Source: Nocardioides zhouii (GTDB lineage: Bacteria > Actinomycetota > Actinomycetes > Propionibacteriales > Nocardioidaceae). From it: a stretch of 64,000 nt of DNA. Within the stretch, counting starts at the first letter, position 1, and each line of letters begins with the position of its first letter. The stretch spans positions 308,509 to 372,508 of the forward strand of contig NZ_SDWV01000001.1 in NCBI RefSeq assembly GCF_004137345.1, written 5' to 3'. The notes beneath the pieces were generated by a model. The model was not told the DNA's origin, did no database searches, and saw only the letters and a program-made list of their open reading frames with translations. Position numbers and translations under genes: made by a program. Positions 44,247 through 53,055 of this stretch are shown here, piece after piece.

Positions 44247-45656
44247 TCACAGATCCGAGAGGACCGAGAGCACAGTCGGGGGGACCTTGTCGTAGGGGCG
44301 GAACAGCCGGACCACCGTCTCGCACGTCTTGTCGAAGTCCTCGGTGTTGGCCTGCGCCGTGTAAGCCGCGGCCCATGCGGCGACCTTCTCGGTCCGCCCG
44401 CTGCCCAGCCCGTCGAGCCACGTTCCGACCGTGCTCTGGCCAGCCTCGAAAGCGGCCCGCACGTCGGCCTCGACCGTGCTGGCGCGCGACCACTCCAGAC
44501 GCCGGTTCGAGAACTTCACCCCGGCCGCTTTCGTGGCACCGAACGCCTCGTACACCACGCGGGCCGCGGCGCCGTCACGCTCGGCGACGTCGAGTGCGCG
44601 CTGCAGGCCCTCCCGCTTGGCCTCGTCGACGAGGTAGGCGCACCCGGCGATGACGACGACGGTGCCGACGATCGTGCCCACCGCGACGATCCCCGGCGCA
44701 CCGGCGCTGATCCCGAGGCGTACGAGCAGCCGCGGCGACGGACCGATGTCGATCCGCACCTGGAGCTCCAGCTCGAGCTCGAAGGTGAAGCCCTCGAGCT
44801 CGATCGGGTCCACCTTCACCTTGCCGAGGGTGACCGACACCGTGAAGAACTGCGGCTTGGTCTGGAACCCGCTCTCGACCGGGAACCCGAAGACCTGGCC
44901 GGCGATCGTGGCCTTGGCGGACGGCGGCTTGCCGTCGCCTCCGGGGTCGAAGCCGAGCTTGCCCTTGAGGTGCCCGACGAGCTCCGCCTCGAACTTCGCC
45001 GACAGCTTGCCCCCCTTGAGGACGATGCCCTCGGCGTTCTTCGCCTCGCCCCGGCTCACCTTCACCTTGAGCTTGCCGATCGCGGTCAACGTCGCGTGGA
45101 TCTTGCCGTCGTCGATGTCGTCGATCGTGATCTCGACCGGCACCTCGAAGAACCCGGCGACGCCACCGCCCGTCGGAGGGTCGCCACCGGTCGGCGTGGG
45201 CTGCCACGGCTCCACCGGCAACCGGGGCTCCGGCTCTATCGACGGTGTGTAGAAGGCAACCTCGACGCGGCGATTGCGCGCCAGGGCCTGTCCGCTCGTG
45301 CCCGGGTCGGCCGGTTGCCGATCACCGGACGTCGTCGCGGTGACCTTCACGAACCCGAGTTCGCGCAAGTGGGCTGCGACCTTGTCGGCGCGTTGACGGG
45401 CGATGGCGTCGTTGCCCTCACCGGTGACGCTGGCGTGGCCGACGATCTCGACACTCGCGGCGCTCCTCGCGGGCGAGAGGAACATGTTCTGCAGGAAGAA
45501 GCGCACGGCCGCCGCGTGCGCGGGCGCCAGGTCGGTGCCGGCGACGGGGTAGTTCCACAGGATGAGCCGATCGGCGGTGCGGGTGACCTGGGGATCGGGG
45601 TGCTCACGCCACCACGCCCGTTCGTCGGCAAGACTCGGCGCAGTCGTCGTGGGCAC
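44247..45656 (-). CDS. OmpA-domain protein without signal peptide, unknown function
   Basis: 469 residues. The N-terminal third (50-135) is an OmpA/MotB-like peptidoglycan-binding fold (VEIVGHASVTGEGNDAIARQ; ALARNRRVEVAF). A beta-rich central domain of about 200 residues follows (KIHATLTAIGKLKVKVSRGE), then a Gly/Val-rich hydrophobic helix (GIVAVGTIVGTVVVIAGCAY) and a helical tail. There is no signal peptide, which is odd for an OmpA domain. The GTG start directly follows the stop of the 803-residue gene, so the two are one unit. Confidence 0.6.
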   Translation of the reverse strand: MPTTTAPSLADERAWWREHPDPQVTRTADRLILWNYPVAGTDLAPAHAAAVRFFLQNMFLSPARSAASVEIVGHASVTGEGNDAIARQRADKVAAHLRELGFVKVTATTSGDRQPADPGTSGQALARNRRVEVAFYTPSIEPEPRLPVEPWQPTPTGGDPPTGGGVAGFFEVPVEITIDDIDDGKIHATLTAIGKLKVKVSRGEAKNAEGIVLKGGKLSAKFEAELVGHLKGKLGFDPGGDGKPPSAKATIAGQVFGFPVESGFQTKPQFFTVSVTLGKVKVDPIELEGFTFELELELQVRIDIGPSPRLLVRLGISAGAPGIVAVGTIVGTVVVIAGCAYLVDEAKREGLQRALDVAERDGAAARVVYEAFGATKAAGVKFSNRRLEWSRASTVEADVRAAFEAGQSTVGTWLDGLGSGRTEKVAAWAAAYTAQANTEDFDKTCETVVRLFRPYDKVPPTVLSVLSDL

Positions 45657-48068
45657 TCAGCTCGTCCCTCCGGAGTGGTCGACGAGCTCGACGGCGACCG
45701 GGAACGGTTCGGGGTTCGTGGGACCGCTGAGGTCCTCGGCGGCGATCTTCGCCAGCCGCCGCTGGATCTCCGCCTCCGTCAGCTGGTTGGCGAGCTCGAG
45801 TCGGTCGAGCTCGAGATCCTCGCGCCGGATGATGCTGTCCTCGCAGGCGCAGCACTCACCGGGGACCGCTTCGGCGTAGAGCGCGGCCGTGGGGAGGATG
45901 TGCTCGTCGACGTCGAGGGGCGACATCTTCACGAGCGCGGCGATGCTCTGGTCGAAGAACGTCGCCAGCGACGAGCCAGCCGGGATCCGCAGCGGCACCG
46001 CGAGGTAGTCGTCCACCGAGCCCACCGGGGAACCCTCGGTCAGCCCGGCCATGGCCAGGGCGAGCAGCTGCGGGTCGGCCGAGCCGGCGCGCTCGTTCCA
46101 CACCGCGAAGCGGTAGTGGTCGATGTTGCGGGGGTCGTTGAGGTGCGCGATCAACGCGTCGAGCCGCTCCTGGTGGTCGGCCGTCGTTCGCAGCGGGAAG
46201 GCGTCGAGGACACGGAGGGCACGCTCCTCGGCGGCGATCCGGTCGAGCTCGGCGCGCGCCTCGTCCACCTGACGGAGCTCAGCCTGGCGGGCCTGCCACG
46301 CGGCGTACGTCGTGCGCACGTTCCCCATGGCGCCGAGCAGACCGGCGTCGTTGTAGGTGCCGTTGCCAAGGGCGCCCACGACCACCCCGGTCGTGATCGA
46401 CGTCGCGATGGGCTCGGTGAGCACCAGGAACACCACGGCCCACACCTCCCACCACACATCGTTGGCCAGCTGGGAGGGCACGGTGGTCAGCGCGTCGATG
46501 GTCTCCGTCGACAGTCCGTTGATGATGCCCGCCGCCGCGTCGGCGACGGCCGGAGTGGGCGCGGAGAGACCGAGTCCGCCGAGCCCGGGCACGAGCCCGG
46601 GGGCCTTGCTCGCGAGAGCCTTGCCGAAGATGTAGCGGTGGAACGCGTCCTCGACGGTGGTCGGGATGCTCGTCGGGTCGGTCATCGCGGACTGGATGAC
46701 ACTGCCCAGCGTGACGGGGGTGCGCAGGGTGCCCACCGCGACGCCCAGGGCTTGCAGGGCAGCGGCCAGGGCGTCCCACTCCGGGGCACGGGAGGGTGCG
46801 CTGCTCGATCCGCAGTCGCAGCCCTGGCAGAGGATGGCGCAGGCCCGCTCGCGGGCGTCCAGGAAGCGCGCCGCCTCGAACCCGGGAAGCAGGGTCGAGT
46901 CCATCAGGGCCAGAGTGAGGGTGCGCTCGTGCGAGCGGATGAAGGCGCGGTCGAAGGTCCGGATCTGGGCCAGCGACGCCGACTCGAGCAGCACCACCAG
47001 CCGGATGGCGTCGGCACGCAGGGCTGTCTCGACCTGGTAGTCCGCAAGGATCTCGAAGTACGCGGTCGTCAGCGTGTGGCAGCTGTTCGGATTCCGGATG
47101 GTGCGGGTGACCCGTGTCTCCGACCCGGACTCGCGGGTCTCGACCACCTTGAGCACGCGGCTCGACCGCACCGTGGTGGCGGCGCGTGACGTGGCCTCGC
47201 GCACGGCCTGACGGGCGTTCTTCTCGCCCTCGTTCAGGCCGGTGCTGGCGTTGGCACCTGCCGAGAAGTCGGCGTTGATGACCTCCAGCTTCATGCCGAC
47301 CTTGGCGTCGGTCGTCACCTCGAAGCCCGACTGACGGGTGACCTCGCGGCTGATGTCAGAGGTGTCGCGGCGGGTGCCGGACGACTCGTTGGCCTGCTCG
47401 AGCTCGAAGCTCGTCGTCGAGTCGCTCGTGCGGGTGACGCGGTCCCACGTGAAGATCTCGATGGTCTGCTCCTCGCCCGGACCGAGGGTGATCGAGCTGA
47501 CCATCCGGCCGCGGTTGTAACCGAGCAGCTTCCAGTCCTGGCGGAACGGGAGGTAGAAGGCCAGCCGGGCGCCAGCGGCGGCCGCCCCCGCGTTCACCGG
47601 GTTCCCATGGGTCGAGGCCCCGCCGAGCGCGTCCTTGCGAGCCGTCGTCCCCGCAGTGTCGTCCGCCGTGGCCGCCTGGATCTTCTCGCCGATGCGGCGG
47701 GCCTGGTTCCACTCGGTCTTGGCCTTCGACAGGGGTGCACCCATCAGAAGCTCGGGTGCAGCAGCGTGCACCTCGTCCGCGGTGAAGCCCGTGCTGCGCA
47801 TGGCCTGCATCGAGCTCGACAGGGTGACCGGCCGCTGCAGGTCGTTGAGCTGAGCGTTGACGATGAAGAACTTGTCGAACTCGATGGATTCGACGACGTC
47901 GTTCGGCGGGAGCGAGATGGCGCACTCGTCGATGAAGCTGCCGGGAGTGCTGGCGCATCCGCAGTCGTCGTCGGGGTGCTCGTGGTCATCGTGCGGTTCG
48001 TCGGGAGGACGGCTGGAATCCGTACCGCGACCGCGTGTTGCACTGTGTGTCCTGGACGTCGAAGGCAT
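45657..48068 (-). CDS. Large protein of unknown function, partner of the OmpA-domain protein
   Basis: 803 residues; no family recognised. A His/Asp-rich segment (DDHEHPDDDCGC) is near the N-terminus, then a region that may be a beta-sandwich (SSITLGPGEEQTIEIFTWDR; SDSTTSFELEQANESSGT), a cysteine cluster (CAILCQGCDC), a hydrophobic segment (WAVVFLVLTEPIATSITTGV) and a C-terminal coiled segment with another Cys pair (CCACED). No signal peptide. The ATG at 48068 is chosen because the only longer start is a TTG that coincides with the -35 hexamer of a good promoter. First gene of a two-gene unit. Confidence 0.55.
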   Translation of the reverse strand: MPSTSRTHSATRGRGTDSSRPPDEPHDDHEHPDDDCGCASTPGSFIDECAISLPPNDVVESIEFDKFFIVNAQLNDLQRPVTLSSSMQAMRSTGFTADEVHAAAPELLMGAPLSKAKTEWNQARRIGEKIQAATADDTAGTTARKDALGGASTHGNPVNAGAAAAGARLAFYLPFRQDWKLLGYNRGRMVSSITLGPGEEQTIEIFTWDRVTRTSDSTTSFELEQANESSGTRRDTSDISREVTRQSGFEVTTDAKVGMKLEVINADFSAGANASTGLNEGEKNARQAVREATSRAATTVRSSRVLKVVETRESGSETRVTRTIRNPNSCHTLTTAYFEILADYQVETALRADAIRLVVLLESASLAQIRTFDRAFIRSHERTLTLALMDSTLLPGFEAARFLDARERACAILCQGCDCGSSSAPSRAPEWDALAAALQALGVAVGTLRTPVTLGSVIQSAMTDPTSIPTTVEDAFHRYIFGKALASKAPGLVPGLGGLGLSAPTPAVADAAAGIINGLSTETIDALTTVPSQLANDVWWEVWAVVFLVLTEPIATSITTGVVVGALGNGTYNDAGLLGAMGNVRTTYAAWQARQAELRQVDEARAELDRIAAEERALRVLDAFPLRTTADHQERLDALIAHLNDPRNIDHYRFAVWNERAGSADPQLLALAMAGLTEGSPVGSVDDYLAVPLRIPAGSSLATFFDQSIAALVKMSPLDVDEHILPTAALYAEAVPGECCACEDSIIRREDLELDRLELANQLTEAEIQRRLAKIAAEDLSGPTNPEPFPVAVELVDHSGGTS

Positions 48069-48119
48069 CCCGTAGCCCCAATTCAAGTCCGAGGCTCGCT
48101 GCTCGGGCCCGAACAGTTC

Positions 48120-48149
48120 ATTACGGCCCTCGCGGAGCTGGCTTGTCAA
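48120..48149 (-). promoter_or_regulatory. Sigma-70-type promoter of the 803-residue/OmpA unit
   Basis: On the minus strand, TTGACA (48149-48144), an 18-bp spacer, and CGTAAT (48125-48120) lie 52-81 bp upstream of the ATG at 48068. A perfect -35 hexamer is rare in this GC-rich window. Confidence 0.55.
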
Positions 48150-48176
48150 TAGCCCGATTTGCCCGTCGTACCAGGA

Positions 48177-48230
48177 CTCAAATGCTTTCAGGCTCGGAGA
48201 TCAGTGATCTCCGAGCCTGAAACTGTGTAG
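48177..48230. repeat. Hairpin direct repeat, copy 1 (possible attachment site)
   Basis: 54 bp sharing all but about three positions with 57854-57908. Its core is a perfect 18-bp stem with a single central G (48186-48222, TTTCAGGCTCGGAGATCA and its complement). On the minus strand it follows the tRNA 3' remnant directly, so it was probably that tRNA's terminator. Confidence 0.75.
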
Positions 48231-48261
48231 CGTAGGCAGGATTTGAACCTGCGACCTCTGG
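48227..48261 (-). pseudogene. Degenerate 3' fragment of an initiator tRNA gene (copy 1)
   Basis: Minus-strand reading CCAGAGGTCGCAGG TTCAAAT CCTGC is a complete T arm; the acceptor strand that follows is mutated (CTACGCTAC instead of CCCCGCTACCA). The anticodon and D arms are absent. A hairpin terminator follows at 48222-48186. Confidence 0.7.
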
Positions 48262-48410
48262 AAGAGATCGAGCGCTACGGAACGACTCGGATGATCTTGG
48301 ACCTCCTCGGGTTTACGCGGAGAGACCTCAAGGTGCACCTCGGATTGTACCGGTCTGACGTGGGTCCGGTCGGGGTGTACGTGTCTAGTTTATGGCGGCG
48401 CATCGATTCC
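48227..48410. repeat. 184-bp direct repeat, copy 1
   Basis: Aligned without gaps to 60716-60899; I count about 16 mismatches (roughly 91% identity). The first ~35 bp are the tRNA 3' end; the remaining ~150 bp must be element-end sequence. It contains ACCTC motifs at 48254, 48301, 48325 and 48337 that could be recombinase arm sites. Confidence 0.85.
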
Positions 48411-48648
48411 CGTGTTGGTGGTGTCCCGTCGCATTGACCGCCCTGGCCGTCACCTGGACCCTCCACACCCGCGGCGATGGCCTCGTCACCCCCGTCGACA
48501 CACTTTCAGTGCGACGCGAGCCCCTTGCGCACAAGGTAAAGCATAGGCACGTGACGGCTGGGGTACACGCTCCACAAGTCACCCGGTTCAGACCCGCGTG
48601 CTCGGTGGCCAGGCCCCGGTGCTCAAGCAGCCGGGCACCTGGGCCGGC
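48411..48648. other. Intergenic stretch, no gene seen
   Basis: About 240 bp between the 184-bp repeat and the first ANTAR gene. Only short frames lacking RBS or family are present. Confidence 0.5.
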
Positions 48649-49347
48649 CTACAAGACGTCCCGCTTGCTCTCTGCCCTGTTGGCCACGATCTGCGCGGCC
48701 AGGATGCGCAGCTTGATGTTGCCGTCGTTCGACATCCGGGTCATGACACTGAAGGCCTTTACGGGGTCCAGGTCGTAGCGCTCCATCAGGATGCCGGTCG
48801 CCTGCCCGATGACCGTCCGGCTCACCAGACCTTGCGACATGACGTCCCACTTCTGCGCAGCAGACACTGCGATCGAGATCTGCGCGGCGATGGACATGCC
48901 CTCGGCGAGAGCCAGATCGTCGAACGCGTCGGCGCTACGTGAGTAGAGGTTCAGGGCAACGAGATGGTCGGCGTTGGTGAAGAGCGCGAAAGACATGATG
49001 CTGCGCGCCTCCGTTTCCTTGACGACACGCGGTCCCCACGACGGCCAACGCTCGTCGTGCTCCAGGTCCCCGCTGCGCATGACCGCGCGCTCCCACAGGA
49101 CTCCCAGGCAGGGGCCCTCCTCGAGCTCGTACTGGAGTTGATCAGCGATCCTCACCATGGTGTCGGTCGCCGCGACCGTTTCGATCTGACGTCTCTTCAA
49201 CACCATCGACAGGCCGACGGCATCGCACCCTTCGATCGATGCGAGCGTGACCTCGACGGCGCTCTGCAGCGTCGCCTCGATGTCTTCGTGCGACTCCTGG
49301 AGATGTCGCGCGGCCTCTCCGATCCGCTCAGAGAGCTTCTCGTCCAT
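48649..49347 (-). CDS. GAF-ANTAR regulator 1
   Basis: 232 residues. GAF sensor domain (about 20-165: LASIEGCDAVGLSMVLKRRQ; YELEEGPCLGVLWERAVMRS) followed by an ANTAR RNA-binding domain (about 170-225: QGLVSRTVIGQATGILMERY; DPVKAFSVMTRMSND). ANTAR proteins bind dual hairpins in nascent RNA to prevent termination. The GAF ligand is unknown. The ATG at 49347 is used; upstream frame lacks an RBS. Similar in layout to the protein at 51266-52051. Confidence 0.85.
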   Translation of the reverse strand: MDEKLSERIGEAARHLQESHEDIEATLQSAVEVTLASIEGCDAVGLSMVLKRRQIETVAATDTMVRIADQLQYELEEGPCLGVLWERAVMRSGDLEHDERWPSWGPRVVKETEARSIMSFALFTNADHLVALNLYSRSADAFDDLALAEGMSIAAQISIAVSAAQKWDVMSQGLVSRTVIGQATGILMERYDLDPVKAFSVMTRMSNDGNIKLRILAAQIVANRAESKRDVL

Positions 49348-49617
49348 GTCCGCAGCATCGCACGTCCGAGACGTGGGGGCTATGTAGGTCCACCCCCAGG
49401 GGGCCCATGACAGCGCGCACCCGAAAGGACGTGTCCCCAACCGTTTCCTCGGGCCACGATCGCTTCCGCATCGGGTCGGCCCCACGCGCCGACCGGACCT
49501 ATCCAGCGCAGCGACCCATCCCCCATTTCAAGCCACAGGCCCTTCCGCGGCACCGCTGGCGCGAGTCCATCCTTAAGCGGCACCCGCGGCACGGTGCTCG
49601 ACCCGTGCGTGGACGGC

Positions 49618-50562
49618 TCACACAGCGTTGGCGAGCACCGGCGGTCGACCGCCCGAGAGGCATCGCTCGATGATGGCGGCGGCGTCGGTGATGCGCTCAC
49701 CGAGGTAGCTGCCCGGAACGCCCTTGCGGCTCATGGGCGCCAGGAACGCGTTGCCGGCGTAGAAGGTCGGGCAACCGGTTGCGGCCAGCGCGCGGATCGA
49801 CTCGATCGCCGAGCGTCGCTGAGTCGATAGATGGGAGACGACCACCACTGCAGGCGCCGACGTTGCAGCAACGGCCGCGACCAGGATTCGCTGGGAGGTC
49901 CCTGCACCAAGGATCCGACAGCCGGTCCCGCGGGTGACGAGGAGCGCTGCCAAGGACTCCACTCCCACGGTGTGCATGTCCCCCGGTCCGGTCGCAAGGA
50001 TGACCCAGCGGTCAGATGTCGACGGTGGCGCGAGCGTGGTCGTCCTCGCAAGCCATCCACGCATGACCTCGGTGGTGAAGTGCTCCTGCCCGATGTCGCA
50101 GCGCCCGGACTCCCACCACGAACCGATCAGCCGCATCGACGGCAGCACGACGTTGTCGAGCGTTGCGGCCAGGCCGAGAGAGGCCACGGACTCCTCCAGG
50201 ATCCTTCGAATGGCATCGGGATCATGGTCGTCGGATCCGACCATGATCGCGTCGATCATGGGCCGGGCGGGGTTCTGCTCGTCGAGAAGTGTTCGCACCC
50301 GCCGCGCGGCCTCCGAGGGTGGGCGTCCGGTCGCGATCTCGTCGCGCATCAGGCCCAGCTCGGTGAGCGCTTCGACGGTGTAGCGCCGATGGCCACCCGG
50401 GCTGCGCAACGTCCGAGGCAATCCGTAGCGAAGTTCCCATGACCGCAACGTCGGCGCGGGAACCCCCAGCAGGCTGCTGGCTTCATGCATGCGCAAACCG
50501 ACCGCGGCGCCGGTGGTCCTCGCGCCGTTGGGTACAAGGGTTGCACTCTCGCAACCAGTCAT
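49618..50562 (-). CDS. MerR-type regulator with B12-binding domain, CarH/LitR-like
   Basis: 314 residues. N-terminal MerR HTH (LRMHEASSLLGVPAPTLRSW; YGLPRTLRSPGGHRRYTVEA). The middle helical domain has the Wx9EH motif of CarH photoreceptors (WESGRCDIGQEH). The C-terminal B12 fold has the DxHxxG lower-ligand motif (GDMHTVG). In CarH, adenosylcobalamin keeps the tetramer on DNA in the dark and light releases it; the intact motifs suggest the same here. Strong RBS GGAGGG 4 nt before ATG 50562. Carotenoid or photoprotection genes are not adjacent, so targets are unknown. Confidence 0.85.
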   Translation of the reverse strand: MTGCESATLVPNGARTTGAAVGLRMHEASSLLGVPAPTLRSWELRYGLPRTLRSPGGHRRYTVEALTELGLMRDEIATGRPPSEAARRVRTLLDEQNPARPMIDAIMVGSDDHDPDAIRRILEESVASLGLAATLDNVVLPSMRLIGSWWESGRCDIGQEHFTTEVMRGWLARTTTLAPPSTSDRWVILATGPGDMHTVGVESLAALLVTRGTGCRILGAGTSQRILVAAVAATSAPAVVVVSHLSTQRRSAIESIRALAATGCPTFYAGNAFLAPMSRKGVPGSYLGERITDAAAIIERCLSGGRPPVLANAV

Positions 50563-50666
50563 CTGACCCTCCTCGTCATCAATGCAAACCTCGAGCTGTC
50601 CCATCACCCCGCGGCTCGGACAAGCCCCGTGCCGTGTCTGTGCCTGGCGCCGAGAGCAGTCGTAGC

Positions 50667-51038
50667 TCAGTCGAGGAAGGTGTCCCGAGACCTCACGAAG
50701 GCCGCTGCCCCCGCCAGCACGCGGGCGATCCTCGGCGCTGCGGCCGATGTCGACTGCCCGCGGACGACCTCGGCGGCGAGGTCCAGGTTCCTAGCCAACC
50801 GCGGAAGGGGAAACGCGCGAGCCTCGAGTACTCGGGCGAGCCAGACCACCTCCGACTCCATGACGAGTGATCCGTCAACGTCATCGACGGCCCATGACAG
50901 CAGGTAGAGGTTGTCGTGGATGCACCACGCCTCCCCCGCTTGGCCGTACCGGTCCTGCTCGTCGGGGAACTCGAGACGGTAGCGACGACAGATGTCCTGC
51001 GCGAGTGGCAACAGGGCGATCGACTCGCCACTGCTCAT
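50667..51038 (-). CDS. Small protein of unknown function in the regulator cluster
   Basis: 123 residues, cytosolic, with a helical pattern (LARVLEARAFPLPRLARNLD; EDLSWAVDD-like acidic stretch WAVDDVDGSLVMESE). No family recognised. The start at ATG 51038 is uncertain: the frame is open to 51251 but that extension is Pro/Gly-rich and unlike a protein domain. It lies upstream of the CarH-like gene on the same strand. Confidence 0.5.
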   Translation of the reverse strand: MSSGESIALLPLAQDICRRYRLEFPDEQDRYGQAGEAWCIHDNLYLLSWAVDDVDGSLVMESEVVWLARVLEARAFPLPRLARNLDLAAEVVRGQSTSAAAPRIARVLAGAAAFVRSRDTFLD

Positions 51039-51265
51039 GGTGACTGTTTCCGGCGCCGGCTCTCCCCCGGGGGGCTCCGACCGGTCGGAAAGGGCACCGG
51101 TTGCATCATGTGCTGTGGTCACATCGGCCTGCCGCGAGCATTTCGGGCGTACGCCGGTCCACGGTGGGCCTGCCGGCGAAACGTAGCACCCCATCGCAGT
51201 TCCGGTGGACTCTTCGCAGTCCAGTTGCCCAGGGGCAGTCTGTACAGCCAAGCCGGCGTGAGCCT

Positions 51266-52051
51266 TCAGGCTAGATGCGGCAGCGCGCGGGAGCGGGCAA
51301 TCTCCTCAGCGATGTCGATGAGCTTCACGTTGGTCTGGGACGACACCCGCCGCAGGTAGTCGAACGCGCGGTCCGCGTCGAGGTCGAGACGCTCCATCAA
51401 GATCCCCTCCGCGCGCCCGATGACGATGCGGCTGACCAGTGCCAGGCCGAGATGGTCGATCTCACGCGCCGTGGTCATGACGACTGCCAGGTGGGCGGCA
51501 ATGGTGTGGCCAACGGCGACGTCGTCGGTGTCGAAGTGCTGACCGTGTCGGGCATAGAGACTCAGCGCCCCGTAGGTGTGGACGGGCACCGACATCATCG
51601 ACCCCACGCCAAGCTCCCTGTGCACTCTCGCGGCCCATGTGGGCCACCGCCGCTCTCGAGCCAGGTCAGCGCTGACCAAGGTGTCCTGGTCCTGCGCGAC
51701 GTCGAGGCACGGCCCTTCACCCATCTCGAGTTGCAGCTCGTCGGCCCGCTGGCCCACATCGTCGCTGCTCAGCCGCGTGAACAAGCCACGCTTCGCGTTG
51801 ATGGTGATGCCAGCGTGGTCGCAGCGCGTCACCAACTTGACGGTGGAGTCCACCGCCAGCTGCAGGCGTACGGTCTCGTCCGGCGCAGCGCTCAGTGCCT
51901 GCACAAGCTGGGCGAACTCGGCCAGACGATGTCTCTCGTCAAGCACGCCGCTCGCGTCGCTCGCGTCGACGCCGTCTGCTGATGAGCGACCGTTCGTAGC
52001 ATCAGGCGGGGCCGAGAGTCGTTGGATCGAGGGTGCCGCGAGGTGGCTCAT
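51266..52051 (-). CDS. GAF-ANTAR regulator 2
   Basis: 261 residues. Low-complexity N-terminus, GAF domain (about 45-190: TVKLVTRCDHAGITINAKRG; LEMGEGPCLDVAQDQDTLVS) and ANTAR domain (about 200-255: LVSRIVIGRAEGILMERLDL; DRAFDYLRRVSSQTN). Its start overlaps the stop of the sigma-like gene by 4 bp (ATGA), so the two are coupled. Paralogue in design of the protein at 48649-49347. Confidence 0.85.
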   Translation of the reverse strand: MSHLAAPSIQRLSAPPDATNGRSSADGVDASDASGVLDERHRLAEFAQLVQALSAAPDETVRLQLAVDSTVKLVTRCDHAGITINAKRGLFTRLSSDDVGQRADELQLEMGEGPCLDVAQDQDTLVSADLARERRWPTWAARVHRELGVGSMMSVPVHTYGALSLYARHGQHFDTDDVAVGHTIAAHLAVVMTTAREIDHLGLALVSRIVIGRAEGILMERLDLDADRAFDYLRRVSSQTNVKLIDIAEEIARSRALPHLA

Positions 52052-52389
52052 GCTGTGACGATCTGGTACTGCTCGCCGCCCGACGCCCGCGTCCCCGTGT
52101 TCGTGTCTGCAGCTTGCTCCAGCACCCAGGCGACCACGCCCTGCTTGCTAGGCACGAAGAGGACGGATCGGCGCCAGATGCGCCTGTAGGCGTCGATCAC
52201 GTCCTCGTCGGCACCAGCGAAGGACGAGGGGTCGCCACGCAAGGTTGCCACCACCAGGAAGTAGGTCAGGTCGAAGAGCTCAGCGAGCGCAGCCTCGTCT
52301 CCTCGACCGCATCGAAGGACGAGTTCGGTGACGAAGCCCTGGCACTGATCGGCAGCCGGGGTCTTGGGCGCCAACCTGAAAATTGACAT
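52048..52389 (-). CDS. Sigma-70 region-2-like small protein
   Basis: 113 residues. It resembles region 2 of ECF sigma factors of the SigK type (RGDEAALAELFDLTYFLVVA; DEDVIDAYRRIWRRSVLFVP) but ends before any region 4. It may be an anti-/co-regulator that binds polymerase or a cognate partner rather than a complete sigma factor; remnant status is also possible. Coupled to the second GAF-ANTAR gene by an ATGA overlap. Confidence 0.55.
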   Translation of the reverse strand: MSIFRLAPKTPAADQCQGFVTELVLRCGRGDEAALAELFDLTYFLVVATLRGDPSSFAGADEDVIDAYRRIWRRSVLFVPSKQGVVAWVLEQAADTNTGTRASGGEQYQIVTA

Positions 52390-53055
52390 TCCGCCTGTTC
52401 CTGATGCATTGGATGCTGAGACTTAGCAACAGACTGCTCCTCACTCGTCCCTGTCGATAGGGCGAAAACTATGCATTGAATCGGCGACACGGAGTACCAG
52501 CGACGGCTTCGTAGGCCAGGTCGGTGAACCAGCGAGTCGCTCACGCGGCCCGCTGTGAAGGCCGTGACAGCGTGCGTGATGTCGACAGTTGAGTACACGC
52601 AGGCTGCCGTGCGGCCCGTCACGCTGACTGTTGGTGGGCGTCTAGTCCGGCATCCTGGGCCGGTGACTGCGCTACTGGCTCAGGTGCCGGGCAACTGAGC
52701 TTCACCGTCACACGCGTGGCCGTCGCATCGCTGAACGGCAACCGCAGGGTCTAGCACTAGGACCTGCCTCCGGCCCGCCTCGTTGAGGCGGGCCGGTTCT
52801 GCATCGGGGGTGCCTGCTCAGTTGTGCCGCTTGCGCGACCTGCCGCTGACGGTTGCGAATCCGCTCGGACGCCCCTTTGGCAGCCGCTGGCGTTGTATGC
52901 CCGACAGCACCCAGGACTACCATTCGCGCTCCGCCCGACAATGAAGAACACCCGCAGGCCCGAAGGATACGTAGTTCGGCGGCCGCCTAGAAGACGATGT
53001 GCCTGCGATGAGTTTGTTTCGTGCCCAGATCTGTCCGTGCTCTCTACCCACACCT
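52390..53055. other. Intergenic stretch with a possible gene remnant
   Basis: About 665 bp without a supportable gene. A plus-strand frame ending at 52755 encodes a plausible protein C-terminus (LSFTVTRVAVASLNGNRRV) but is interrupted upstream, and is followed by the 52770 hairpin, so it may be the end of a decayed gene. Confidence 0.4.
52770..52796. terminator. Hairpin terminator
   Basis: A perfect 12-bp stem, CCGGCCCGCCTC/GAGGCGGGCCGG, with a 3-nt loop and TTCT after it on the plus strand. It follows the possible remnant and may isolate it from the divergent genes. Confidence 0.6.

Noticed and set aside
44247..48068. A contractile injection system locus
   Set aside because: Only an OmpA-like protein is suggestive; no sheath, tube, spike, baseplate or AAA ATPase gene is in the window.
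48069..48149. TTG start giving a 27-residue longer N-terminus for the 803-residue protein
   Set aside because: The TTG is the first base of a TTGACA -35 hexamer with a -10 at the right spacing, so this stretch is probably upstream of or within the 5' UTR.
48275..48466. Short minus-strand reading frame conserved in both copies of the 184-bp repeat (…KLDTYTPTGPTSDRY…)
   Set aside because: About 12 base changes between the copies cause about 8 amino-acid changes, so there is no sign of protein-level selection; the conservation is better explained as element-end DNA.
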